Shown: positions 1 to 6,924, counted from the first letter of the stretch. The stretch is DNA of 8,092 bases from Opitutaceae bacterium (GCA_009919985.1 RGAX01000123.1:1-8092); one strand, 5' to 3'. Notes: generated from the sequence alone by a model not told the origin. A program made the numbers and translations.

Positions 1-1
1 C

Positions 2-175
2 CGCGAGTTTTTTGAGGAAGAATTGGAGTCGCATGCAGAGCAAATCATGCGAGCCGTCGAACTTGCTGACGTCAAACCATTTTTATTCGCATCAAAAGAA
101 AGAGATGGAAATTTTCCTTGGGCGGGAGCGCGGGAGTCGCCGCGTGGGCGAAGGCGATCGGGGCAATCAGGATGA
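2..175 (+). pseudogene. possible 3' end of a plus-strand gene, cut by the window edge
   Basis: A plus-strand frame enters from the left edge and stays open for 57 codons to a TGA at 173-175. The first 35 or so residues look protein-like, with an acidic helical stretch (EFFEEELESHAEQIM) followed by ADVKPFLF. After about residue 40 the frame becomes Arg/Gly/Ser-rich, as a non-coding shadow would, because it lies antisense to the signal-peptide ORF at 209-72. Third codon positions are AT-richer than in the metabolic genes to the right. I do not recognise a family. It may be a real C-terminus whose last part was replaced at a junction near base 95-110, or it may be chance. The opposite strand is also open here, so only a weak call is possible. 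Confidence 0.22.
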
Positions 176-209
176 TCAGAGTGGTGCGGAGGCGTCGAAG
201 GAAGCGCAT
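72..209 (-). pseudogene. truncated start of an exported protein, possibly sialate O-acetylesterase-like
   Basis: An ATG at 209-207 on the minus strand opens 45 codons ending in TGA at 72-74. Residues 1-23 form a textbook signal peptide: a basic start (RFLRRLR), a hydrophobic core (TLIILIAPIAFA) and an AHA cleavage site. The mature part begins ATPALPPKENFHLFLL, which resembles the first strand of secreted SGNH-type sialate O-acetylesterases, where a GQSNMAG block normally follows. Here the frame instead reads MRIKMV and stops. The resemblance is from memory of the family and is not proven. I infer a 5' gene remnant cut near base 95. A different minus-strand frame (KWFDVSKFDGSHDLL) is open from there to the window edge and could be unrelated DNA joined at the break. 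Confidence 0.42.
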
Positions 210-510
210 GGAACGAGTAAATTAGGGTGGGCTTATTATCTCGGGCGCGCAATCACTACGACCGGAAAGCTTCCCGTTTGCCTGCGCATAGGCTTGGGTG
301 AGTTTTTTTAGGAAGGCCGGACCGGCTTCGTTCTGGAGAACTGTATCCAGTCGCCGGGGACTCGGATTTCTGCAGGCTCACCGCTCGAGGCCTCCCTTTC
401 ATAATCTGGTTCCTTTAGTTTGGTTCCAGACCATCCCGTAAGCTGGCTCAATTTGGCGTAGTCATTAATGATCGCGAGACGCCGCGACTTTTCTCTATTT
501 TTTTAGCGTT
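210..510. other. about 300 bp without a supported gene; possible decayed frames
   Basis: This stretch lies between the RES toxin stop and the truncated signal-peptide ORF. No complete gene is visible. Two minus-strand frames read somewhat like protein but lack starts. One ends at TAA 222-224 with the segment NEAGPAFLKKLTQAYAQANG (about 330-273). The other, opening after a TAA near 503, contains LTGWSGTKLKEPDYERE and PGDWIQFS and stops at about 310. They may be pieces of one or two degraded genes. A plus-strand ORF crossing the left half looks like chance. Apart from the weak plus-strand hairpin plus T-run at 472-507, I see no RNA gene or repeat. Confidence 0.35.
472..507 (+). terminator. weak plus-strand terminator-like hairpin with T-rich tail
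   Basis: A 5-bp GC-rich stem TCGCG (472-476) pairs with CGCGA (483-487) across a 6-base loop, and is followed on the plus strand by CTTTTCTCTATTTTTTT. This fits an intrinsic terminator for plus-strand transcription, although the stem is short. On the minus strand the order is reversed (A-run before the hairpin), so it would not end toxin transcription. It could stop transcripts from the broken plus-strand frame at the left edge. Confidence 0.25.
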
Positions 511-987
511 TTACCCTCGTTTGATGAGATCGGCGATTCGGTAGTCGAATTTGAAGTCCGCTCTGGGCCCGACCCACTTCCAGTTCCAGGAGGGATGCCG
601 CGTGTTGACCATAATGTTGAACTCGCCCGGGGTGACAGCGGAGGGCACTCGAAAGGCACAGCTTTTCTCTTGGTCGCACCAAGCGTTTCCTAGCGCTTGT
701 GCGTCGGGAAGAATGTCGGGGCCATCCCATCCCCGGGGCAGGGCTAGAACGGAGTCTATATGTTCGTTTGGGATGTCGATCGCGTAGATGAAGTGAGGCG
801 CAAGGTGATCGAAGCGTTTATAATGCACGAGACGTTCGAGCGTGGCGAGAGAGCGGCTCTCTGCCGTATAATCGAGATATCTTCCTTTGGAGTGCCAGCG
901 CCCGTCGGCGTAATAGCCACTCCTCCCGCTGAGGGTTTCCCTGTCGGAATCCCCGTAGGTTCCAAATGCTATCCGAAAGGTCCTCAC
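511..987 (-). CDS. RES-domain toxin of an Xre-RES toxin-antitoxin module
   Basis: This 158-residue protein belongs to the RES family, toxins that deplete cellular NAD+ (glycohydrolase or phosphorylase activity in characterised members), stopping growth until the cognate antitoxin neutralises them. The whole protein is the RES domain. The conserved core GRWHSKGRYLDYTAESRSLA covers residues 29-48, giving the expected Arg30 and Tyr40, with Glu51 in the following LATLERLVH helix. The later conserved block RVPSAVTPGEFNIMVN (113-128) contains Ser116, Glu122 and Asn128. Length is normal for the family and no key residue appears lost, so it should be active. The start is GTG at 987-985, inside a GTGA overlap with the antitoxin stop, which implies translational coupling. 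The gene is less GC-rich than the metabolic cluster, suggesting horizontal acquisition. The family call is secure; the chemistry is from the family. Confidence 0.9.
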   Translation of the reverse strand: MRTFRIAFGTYGDSDRETLSGRSGYYADGRWHSKGRYLDYTAESRSLATLERLVHYKRFDHLAPHFIYAIDIPNEHIDSVLALPRGWDGPDILPDAQALGNAWCDQEKSCAFRVPSAVTPGEFNIMVNTRHPSWNWKWVGPRADFKFDYRIADLIKRG

Positions 988-1382
988 AGAGGAACGCCGT
1001 GGATCATGGCGAGGGCCAGGTTTTCAACCTTTGATGCCCCGATCCCCGTTGTGAGCATGTTTAAGGGGGGTTTGTCGTTCAAGCTGGGGTCAGGTGTGTT
1101 GAGCCATTCGGCTACGGCGTGATCAGATGTAAAAACCTCCCGGACGATTTTGTGAACGCGCAAAATTCGCAGGAGTCGTTCCGACTCTTCGAGGCTGAAC
1201 CGCTGTTTAGCTTTTTCTCGGGCTGTGATGGTCCTGGGAACGAGTCGAAGACTGGTGATGATTAAAACCTTGGGTAGCCCCAGCATTCTGGCGATTTCGT
1301 TAAGAGCGCTGCTGGGAAGTCCTTTTTCGATTGCTGTAATTTGAACTGAGCCGGGTTCCGTGGCGAGGTTGAGAATACTCAT
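984..1382 (-). CDS. Xre/MbcA/ParS-type antitoxin (DUF2384)
   Basis: This 132-residue protein is the antitoxin partner of the downstream RES toxin. Family members bind the toxin, block its active site and repress their own promoter. Residues about 15-60 form the Xre-like helix-turn-helix region (GLPSSALNEIARMLGLPK). Residues about 64-132 form the toxin-binding DUF2384 domain, with SLEESERLLRILRV, then AVAEWLNTPDPSLNDKPPLN, then TGIGASKVENLALAMIHGV at the C-terminus. Length and block order match the family. The ATG at 1382-1380 overlaps a perfect palindrome, so binding there could block both transcription and initiation. There is no Shine-Dalgarno sequence upstream, so translation may be leaderless or from a very short leader. 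The stop TGA overlaps the toxin GTG by four bases, making a two-gene operon with the antitoxin first. Confidence 0.9.
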   Translation of the reverse strand: MSILNLATEPGSVQITAIEKGLPSSALNEIARMLGLPKVLIITSLRLVPRTITAREKAKQRFSLEESERLLRILRVHKIVREVFTSDHAVAEWLNTPDPSLNDKPPLNMLTTGIGASKVENLALAMIHGVPL

Positions 1383-1417
1383 AGCAATATTGCTAACATA
1401 AATTAGCTATTTTGCTA
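1382..1417 (-). promoter_or_regulatory. palindromic operator at the toxin-antitoxin promoter
   Basis: A perfect 14-bp palindrome TAGCAATATTGCTA occupies 1382-1395 and reaches into the antitoxin start codon. A second, imperfect copy (TAGCTATTTTGCTA, 1404-1417) has its centre 22 bp away, about two helical turns. On the minus strand the two read TAGCAAAATAGCTA and TAGCAATATTGCTA, each preceded by ATGT or ATGTT. Spacing on one face of the helix, AT-richness and position suit an autorepressor operator bound by the Xre-like antitoxin. A promoter must lie in or just above this block, but no convincing -35/-10 pair could be fixed. Confidence 0.55.
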
Positions 1418-1522
1418 CATAAAATCTCTCCCTTCTACCTGACCGAGCTCGACGAGAAGTGGTAGCAGAAGCTCGCCTAAAATCTCGAGTAAGACGACGA
1501 AGACTTCCGCCAGGAACTCCAT
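1415..1522 (-). CDS. small hydrophobic ORF, hypothetical or gene remnant
   Basis: A 35-codon minus-strand ORF starts at ATG 1522-1520 and ends at TAG 1415-1417, 32 bases before the antitoxin ATG. It encodes MEFLAEVFVVLLEILGELLL followed by PLLVELGQVEG, a strongly hydrophobic helix with regularly spaced acidic residues. That pattern resembles the N-terminus of small bacterial membrane proteins, so it may be the truncated start of one, or a small membrane peptide. There is no Shine-Dalgarno motif before it. Its end overlaps the distal toxin-antitoxin operator copy. The opposite strand also has a short protein-like run (KEIRIGIGDPGYILIY, from 1536), so coding on this strand is not certain. Confidence 0.25.
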   Translation of the reverse strand: MEFLAEVFVVLLEILGELLLPLLVELGQVEGRDFM

Positions 1523-1579
1523 GGGTGCGGGGCCGAAGGAGATTCGGATCGGGATCGGCGACCCCGGCTACATCTTAAT

Positions 1580-2437
1580 CTATGGAAGAGCGCTAAACTT
1601 TCGCCATGCGCTCATGCTGCGGGCGAGGGCCTCGCGAGGTTCGGCTTTGATGTTGTAGCCTTGGAATCCGACGGGCCCGGTGTAGCTGATGGATTGGAGC
1701 GTCCGGACGAAACCGGCGAGGTCATAGGTGCCGGCGTCGAGCGGTTGGATGAGGCGCTCCCAACCCATCGCGCGAGTGTCGCCGGCGTCGGCGCCGCTGA
1801 TCGTGACAAACATTAGGCGCGGGAGGGCGGCGCGCAGCACGGGCACGGGATCGCGTTCGGCCCCTTCGACTTTGAGCCAGTGGCAGAGGTTAAACGTGAC
1901 ACCAACGTCGGGGCGGTCGAGTGCGTTGGCCAGGCGCAGCGCATCGTCGACGCGGGCGAGCCAGAAGCCAGTATGCGGATACAGCGCGATGCGGACGCCA
2001 TTGGCGTGGGCGACTTCGGCCAGAGCGCGAAGTTGTGCGATCACGGTGGCGTCAGCTTCCGGTGATGAGATCGAGTAAAACGAGCCGTCGGCGCGGGAGA
2101 TTTTGTTAAGAGCGAGCCAGAGCACGGTGTCGGTTCCGCGCATCGCGACGAGCCAGGCGCGGAGTTTGGCGTTGGGCGCGGGTTGTGCGGGATTGAGATC
2201 GAGTACGTGGTAGCCGTTAAAAAATTTCAGGCCCTGAGCCGCGACGGCGGGCGGCATGATTTCATCAAGGGCACGGCCACCGTAGCCGTCGTAACCAAGC
2301 TCGCGCAGCATGGCCGGCGCGACGTCGGGGCCGCCGCGAGCGATGTTGTCCATCGCGAAGAACGGGTTCGCGGCGTGGGCGCCGACCGCGAGTGCGACGG
2401 TGACGGCGAGAGCCAGAAACCGAGCGCGGTGGATCAT
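1580..2437 (-). CDS. exported sugar phosphate isomerase/epimerase-like TIM-barrel protein
   Basis: This 285-residue protein belongs to the xylose isomerase-like TIM-barrel superfamily (AP endonuclease family 2 fold), whose members isomerise or epimerise sugars at a metal site. Residues 1-22 form a signal peptide with an AHA cleavage site, so it acts in the periplasm. Barrel landmarks are ELGYDGYGG (47-55), KFFNGYHVLDL (71-81), VRIALYPHTGFW (148-159), VGVTFNLCHWLK (178-189), FVTISG (210-215) and YTGPVGFQGYNI (252-263). His155, Asn183 and His186 lie where such enzymes bind metal or substrate, but the classic catalytic Glu pair is not obvious, so the activity is unassigned. The ATG lies in an ATGA overlap with the DUF1501 stop, indicating translational coupling. 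Exported paralogues beside PSD1/DUF1501 genes are frequent in Verrucomicrobiota and Planctomycetota. It is the last gene of the cluster. Confidence 0.82.
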   Translation of the reverse strand: MIHRARFLALAVTVALAVGAHAANPFFAMDNIARGGPDVAPAMLRELGYDGYGGRALDEIMPPAVAAQGLKFFNGYHVLDLNPAQPAPNAKLRAWLVAMRGTDTVLWLALNKISRADGSFYSISSPEADATVIAQLRALAEVAHANGVRIALYPHTGFWLARVDDALRLANALDRPDVGVTFNLCHWLKVEGAERDPVPVLRAALPRLMFVTISGADAGDTRAMGWERLIQPLDAGTYDLAGFVRTLQSISYTGPVGFQGYNIKAEPREALARSMSAWRKFSALP

Positions 2438-3900
2438 GCGAGGACGGCTTTGACGACTTCGCCGTGGACGTCGGTGAGCCGGTATTGGCGGCCCTGGAAT
2501 TTGAAGGTGAGCCGCGTGTGGTCGATGCCGAGGCAGTGCATGATGGTGGCTTGGAGGTCGTGAATGTGGACGGGTTTATCGACGACGTTGAAACCGAAAT
2601 CGTCGGTGGAGCCGTGGGCCATGCCGCCTTTGATGCCGCCGCCGGCCATCCAGATGGAGAAGGCTTTACCGTGGTGATCGCGGCCGTATTTGTCGCGGTT
2701 GGCGTCGCCTTGTGCGTAGGGCGTGCGGCCGAATTCGCCGCCCCAGATGACGAGCGTCTCGTCGAGGAGGCCGCGTTGCTTGAGGTCTTTGATCAGAGCG
2801 GCGCTGGCTTGGTCGACGTCGAGGGCTAGCTTGGGCAGATGCTCGACGAGGCCGCCGTGGTGATCCCAGTCGCGGTGGTAGAGTTGAATGAAACGCACGC
2901 CGCGCTCGGCGAGGCGGCGCGCGATGAGACAGTTGCGCGCAAACGAACCGGGCTCGTTCACGTCGGCGCCGTAGCTGTCGATCGTGGCGGCGGATTCGCC
3001 TTTTAGGTCCATGAGCTCAGGCACGCTGCGTTGCATGCGGTAGGCCATTTCAAATTGGCTGATGCGCGTCTCGATCTCGGGGTCGCCGCTGCGGGCAAGG
3101 TTTTGGCGATTGAGATCGGCGATGCCGTCGAGCATGAGGCGCCGGCGTTCGCGGGTGAGCCCAGCGGGATCGTTGAGGTAGAGCACGGGCTCACCGGTAC
3201 CGCGGAATTGCACGCCCTGATGTTGGCTTGGGAGAAAGCCGCTGCCCCAAAGACGCGCGAGCAGGCCTTGGCCGGAGCGGGCTTTGTTGACCGAGAGCAA
3301 CACGACGAAGGACGGGAGGTTTTCGTTGATCTTGCCGAGGCCGTAGTCGGTCCAAGCGCCCATGCTCGGGCGGCCGGGAAGTTGACTACCGCTTTGGAAA
3401 AACGTGATCGCGGGATCGTGGTTGATCGCCTCCGTGTGCATCGAGCGGATGACGCAAATCTCGTCGGCGATGCTGCGGGTGTGCGGGAGTAGGTCGCTAA
3501 TGACGGTGCCGCTTTTTCCACCGGGTTTAAAGTCCCACTTGCTGGGTTGCACGGCGAAGCGCGCTTGCGAGGCGACCATGCCAGTGATGCGTTGGCCGCG
3601 GCGGATGGAGTCGGGCAGATCTTCGTTGAAGCGCTGTCGCAGCACGGGTTTATCGTCGAGTAGATCGAGATGGGACGGTCCGCCGGATTGAAAGAGGCAG
3701 ATGACGCGTTTGGCCTTGGGTGCAAAATGAGGCAGACCGGGCAGGCCACCTAGGCCCGCGGCGTGGGGCAAGACGGGGCCAGCGGCGGGCTCAGCGGCCG
3801 CCAGCGCGTCACGGCCGAGCAATTGAGCGAGAGCGGCGGTGCCCAGACCCAGGCCGGTCTTGACGAGGAAATCGCGCCGCGGAGCCGTGGGCGATGAAAT
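2434..3900 (-). CDS. DUF1501 family protein with Tat signal and no standard start codon
   Basis: DUF1501 proteins are exported, sulfatase/alkaline-phosphatase-fold-like proteins that accompany PSD1 cytochromes; their reaction is unknown. With the frame taken from ATT at 3900 the product has 488 residues, the usual family length. Residues 8-14 hold the twin-arginine motif (RRDFLVK), followed by a hydrophobic run and an ALAAAEPAAG cleavage region. Family blocks follow: RVICLFQSGGPSHLDLLDDK (65-84), FIQLYHRDWDHHGG, LVIWGGEFGRTPYAQG (from about 383), then GRDHHGKAFSIWMAGGGIKG and the HIHDLQATIMHCLGIDH tail. No ATG, GTG or TTG exists between the upstream in-frame TAG near 3973 and the Tat motif; the first standard start is TTG 3822, which would remove the signal. 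The true start may be ATT 3900, or the original start may have been lost in a deletion with the PSD1 3' end. Family certain, start uncertain. Confidence 0.85.
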   Translation of the reverse strand: MSSPTAPRRDFLVKTGLGLGTAALAQLLGRDALAAAEPAAGPVLPHAAGLGGLPGLPHFAPKAKRVICLFQSGGPSHLDLLDDKPVLRQRFNEDLPDSIRRGQRITGMVASQARFAVQPSKWDFKPGGKSGTVISDLLPHTRSIADEICVIRSMHTEAINHDPAITFFQSGSQLPGRPSMGAWTDYGLGKINENLPSFVVLLSVNKARSGQGLLARLWGSGFLPSQHQGVQFRGTGEPVLYLNDPAGLTRERRRLMLDGIADLNRQNLARSGDPEIETRISQFEMAYRMQRSVPELMDLKGESAATIDSYGADVNEPGSFARNCLIARRLAERGVRFIQLYHRDWDHHGGLVEHLPKLALDVDQASAALIKDLKQRGLLDETLVIWGGEFGRTPYAQGDANRDKYGRDHHGKAFSIWMAGGGIKGGMAHGSTDDFGFNVVDKPVHIHDLQATIMHCLGIDHTRLTFKFQGRQYRLTDVHGEVVKAVLA

Positions 3901-6877
3901 CGGTGCGCAGTTGCGAGAGCGCGGTCGTGAGCACGCGAGTTTCCTTAGGTTCTGGGCGGCGACCGGTTGCTAGTCGGAAGGCAAAGGCGACGCGGGCCCC
4001 ATCTTCACTGCCACCTTCACGCAACATGCGCGTACCGAGTTGGCGCGCGGCCTCAAGGTAGCCAGGCTCGTTCCACAGTGCGAGGGCTTGGAGGGGCGTG
4101 TTGGTGCGAGCGCGACGCACGGTACAAAATTCACGATCAGGCGAATCGAAGGTCGTCATTGCGGGGTGCGGGATGGTACGTTTCCAAAATGTGTATAGGC
4201 TGCGCCGATACAAGTCGGCCCCGGTGCTCACACCCCATTTGGTGCTTGGATAAGGCGCGTCGACGACAATGCCTTCGTAGAGTTTTTCGGGTTGATAGGG
4301 GTAAACGCTCGGGCCGCCAAGATTTTGGGAAAGTAGACCGGATACGGCGAGAGCTTGGTCGCGGATCAGCTCAGCGGGCAGTCGCACGCGGGGGCCGTGG
4401 GCGAGGAGGCGATTTTCCGGATCGCGTGCTACGAGCTCGGGTGTGGTGGCGCTGGACTGGCGGTAGGTAGAGGAGAGGACCAGTGTCTTTAGCAGGGCTT
4501 TCACATCCCAGCCGCCGTCGATGAAATCACGGGCGAGCGTGTCGAGCAGTTCGGGGTGACTGGGCCATTCGCTTTGGGATCCGAAGTCTTCGAGGGTTTT
4601 TACGATGCCGGTGCCAAAAAGCTGCGCCCAAAAACGGTTTACGACGACGCGGGCGACGAGCGGGTGGTCGGCGCGGGTCAACCATTGGGCGAGTCCGAGG
4701 CGGTTGCGCGGGGCGCCGGCTGGCCAAGGAGCGATCAAAGTCTCAGGCACGCCGGGTTCTACGCGCTCGCCGGGAGCGTCGTAGTTGCCGCGATTAAGCA
4801 CGAAGGCTGGGCGCGGTTGAGCGAGTTCCTGCATCACCATCGTGGTGGGCAGAGTGCGCTGGAGCGCGAGGTAAGAAGTCCAGACGGCATCGCGTTCGGG
4901 TGCGGAGTTGAGCGCGGCGCTGAGCCAGGTGCGTTCGAGCGCTGTGGCAGTGTCAAGGTCGGCGTGGGCCCGAGCGCGCGGAAGAGCGTGGGCGGCAAAG
5001 TGAGCGTGGATTACGTCCGGATTGAGTGCGCTCGCGAAAGCGCGGACATCCTCGAGCGCGCCGCGCCAACGCACGCCGGCCTTCGCGTTGTCGGCGCCTA
5101 TAAGGAAATCCTTCTTGGGCTGTTCGGAGGTAACGCCGTCGTAGAGGACGCGCGTGGGCAGTTCCTGGCCATCGATGAAAAAGCGCAGATTCGCGAAGCT
5201 GCGGCCGCCGGTGTAGCTGATCACGACGTGGCGCCAATCGCCGGGTTGAATCGCCGCACCGACTGAGCGCACGATGAGCGCGTAGACTGGGAATCGATCG
5301 CTGAAGGTGACTTCGATCTCACCGTCGATGAGGCGAATTTCGCGACCTTTGCCGTAAGAGGTATCGGCGGGCGAACCCAGATGATTGACGTTGGAAAACA
5401 GTGCGACGTCGCGGGGATTGTCGGTGTCGGGTTTGAGCCAGAAAGCGAGCGACTGGCCGGTCTTAGAGGCGAAATCGAGTTTTGCGGCGGGAATAGTCGG
5501 TGCCGGTTTTTCGAGATCAGCTCGCCAGCCAGCTTCTAGAATTTCCGTGGTTGCGGCTGGATTTTCGAGCAAGGCGACGCCGGGATGATTTTGGGCGGTG
5601 GCGCGCGCTGTGGTGATCAGAGCTTCGAGGCGCGCGTGATCAGCGGGAGTCCAGCGCCAGGAGGCGCGGGCGGGGAGGAGTTTGGCGTCCAAGGCAGCGA
5701 GTTGGCGCTCGTGCGTGGCGAGCTCGGCTTGTTGGGCGCGCGTGGGCGCGGGGATCATCGGGACGGCGTTGGCCACGCGGCCGTCTTCGCCGTGTTCGGG
5801 GACGTTGTTAAAAAACGCGGTGAGTTGGTAAAAATCTTTTTGGCGGATCGGATCGAATTTGTGGTCGTGGCACTTGGCGCATTCCATCGTGAGTCCAAGC
5901 CACGCGGTGCTGAGGGTACGGACGCGGTCGGCGACGTATTCGAGGCGGTATTCCTCGTCGATGATGCCGCCTTCGGAACTGATGACGTGGTTGCGCGCGA
6001 AGCCGGTGGCGATGCGTTGCTCGAGGGTGGGCGAGGGTAACAGGTCGCCGGCGATCTGCTCGGTAATGAAGCGGTCGTAAGGCAGATTGGTGTTGAACGC
6101 GTCGATCACCCAATCGCGCCAACGCCACATGCTGCGCGAGGAGTCGTTATTAAATCCGTGGGTGTCGGCGTAGCGGGCGGCGTCAAGCCATTCGACGGCT
6201 TGGCGTTCGCCGAAATGCTGCGACGCGAGCAGCCGTTCCGCGACGGCGGTGTACGCGGCGTCGCCGCTTTTTTTCACCTCAGAGGTAAAAGCATCGAGTT
6301 CGGCGGGCGTGGGCGGAAGACCGATGAGGTCGAAGCTGACGCGGCGCAGCCAAGTCTCGGGCACGGCAGCGGGCGACGGGGAGAGTTTTTCTTTTTCGAG
6401 GCGGGCGAGGACGAAGTGATCGAGCGGCGTGCGCGGCCAGGAGGCGGCGTTGAGGCGCGGTAACGGCGCGCGTTGCGGCGGGGTGAAGGCCCAATGTTTT
6501 TCGTAGGTGGCACCCTCGGTGATCCAGCGGCGGATGAGCGCGATTTGTTCGGGGGTTACGTGCTTGTTGGCCGTCGGCGGCGGCATTTGTTCTTCTTCGT
6601 CTTTAGATAGGAGGCGAAAAATGAGTTCGCTTTGGTCGGGTTGGCCTGGGGCGATTACGACGTGACCGTCGCGGTCGAGGGTGGCGTTGTCGCGCTCGTC
6701 GAGCCGGAGTTTGCCTTCACGGTGATTGGCATCCTGACCGTGGCAGTAGAAACAGTTTTCCGAAAGGATGGGTCGGATGTCGCGGTTGAACTCAAGTTTC
6801 TCATGCGTGGCGGCAGAGCAGGCAGAGGTGATGAGCACTAGCGCAAAAAAACGGACGGCGACGGTCGAGTGGGGCAT
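3809..6877 (-). CDS. PSD1 cytochrome protein (PSCyt1-DUF1549-LamG-DUF1553), C-terminus replaced
   Basis: This 1022-residue exported protein has the Planctomycete cytochrome architecture. Residues 1-23 are a signal peptide. PSCyt1 (about 25-125) carries the heme site CFYCH (42-46), with Met98 in EEQMPPP as a possible axial ligand. DUF1549 (about 147-360) contains LIGLPPTPAELDAF and a second heme-type motif, CAKCH (333-337), in ECAKCHDHKFDPI. A concanavalin/LamG-like domain spans about 465-620 (SLAFWLKPDT to WRGALEDVRAF), typical of glycan binding. DUF1553 (about 722 onward) shows NRLGLAQWLTRADHPLVARV, NRFWAQLFGTGIV, RLPAELIRDQAL and RRARTNTPLQALALWNEP. Redox coupling with the next gene's product is inferred; no reaction is known. 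The end is abnormal: after about residue 1001 the frame reads through the DUF1501 Tat-signal DNA and ends in an Arg/Ser/Gly-rich tail, where relatives have some 40 further residues. There is no clear Shine-Dalgarno motif at the ATG. Confidence 0.88.
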   Translation of the reverse strand: MPHSTVAVRFFALVLITSACSAATHEKLEFNRDIRPILSENCFYCHGQDANHREGKLRLDERDNATLDRDGHVVIAPGQPDQSELIFRLLSKDEEEQMPPPTANKHVTPEQIALIRRWITEGATYEKHWAFTPPQRAPLPRLNAASWPRTPLDHFVLARLEKEKLSPSPAAVPETWLRRVSFDLIGLPPTPAELDAFTSEVKKSGDAAYTAVAERLLASQHFGERQAVEWLDAARYADTHGFNNDSSRSMWRWRDWVIDAFNTNLPYDRFITEQIAGDLLPSPTLEQRIATGFARNHVISSEGGIIDEEYRLEYVADRVRTLSTAWLGLTMECAKCHDHKFDPIRQKDFYQLTAFFNNVPEHGEDGRVANAVPMIPAPTRAQQAELATHERQLAALDAKLLPARASWRWTPADHARLEALITTARATAQNHPGVALLENPAATTEILEAGWRADLEKPAPTIPAAKLDFASKTGQSLAFWLKPDTDNPRDVALFSNVNHLGSPADTSYGKGREIRLIDGEIEVTFSDRFPVYALIVRSVGAAIQPGDWRHVVISYTGGRSFANLRFFIDGQELPTRVLYDGVTSEQPKKDFLIGADNAKAGVRWRGALEDVRAFASALNPDVIHAHFAAHALPRARAHADLDTATALERTWLSAALNSAPERDAVWTSYLALQRTLPTTMVMQELAQPRPAFVLNRGNYDAPGERVEPGVPETLIAPWPAGAPRNRLGLAQWLTRADHPLVARVVVNRFWAQLFGTGIVKTLEDFGSQSEWPSHPELLDTLARDFIDGGWDVKALLKTLVLSSTYRQSSATTPELVARDPENRLLAHGPRVRLPAELIRDQALAVSGLLSQNLGGPSVYPYQPEKLYEGIVVDAPYPSTKWGVSTGADLYRRSLYTFWKRTIPHPAMTTFDSPDREFCTVRRARTNTPLQALALWNEPGYLEAARQLGTRMLREGGSEDGARVAFAFRLATGRRPEPKETRVLTTALSQLRTDFIAHGSAARFPRQDRPGSGHRRSRSIARP

Positions 6878-6924
6878 GAGAGATAAGCAGACGCGGGCGG
6901 ATTAACTCCCGCTGCTCGCACAGA

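Noticed and set aside
12..311. Plus-strand 99-codon ORF
   Set aside because: No family-like blocks or signal; it lies antisense to a convincing signal peptide and decayed frames, so it looks like chance.
3003..3749. Minus-strand 248-codon frame inside the DUF1501 gene, and the 174-codon frame at 6801-7325
   Set aside because: They overlap real genes in another frame on the same strand and are Arg/Ser/Ala/Pro-rich, as shadows are.
3809..3900. Programmed +1 frameshift producing a PSD1-DUF1501 fusion protein
   Set aside because: The frames do differ by +1 at the junction, but no slippery codon, strong stop context or stimulatory structure was seen, and a missing PSD1 tail is better explained by deletion or assembly error.
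4556..5266. Long plus-strand open frame (236 codons) and similar plus-strand frames at 2464-2829, 3031-3492, 5585-6040 and 7507-8028
   Set aside because: All lie antisense to strongly conserved DUF1501, PSD1 or hydrolase coding sequence and are typical GC-rich shadows without recognisable motifs.
6810..6877. Lipoprotein signal at the PSD1 N-terminus (ITSAC)
   Set aside because: The position before the cysteine set lacks the usual Leu/Val/Ile of a lipobox; an ordinary signal peptidase site a few residues later fits better.
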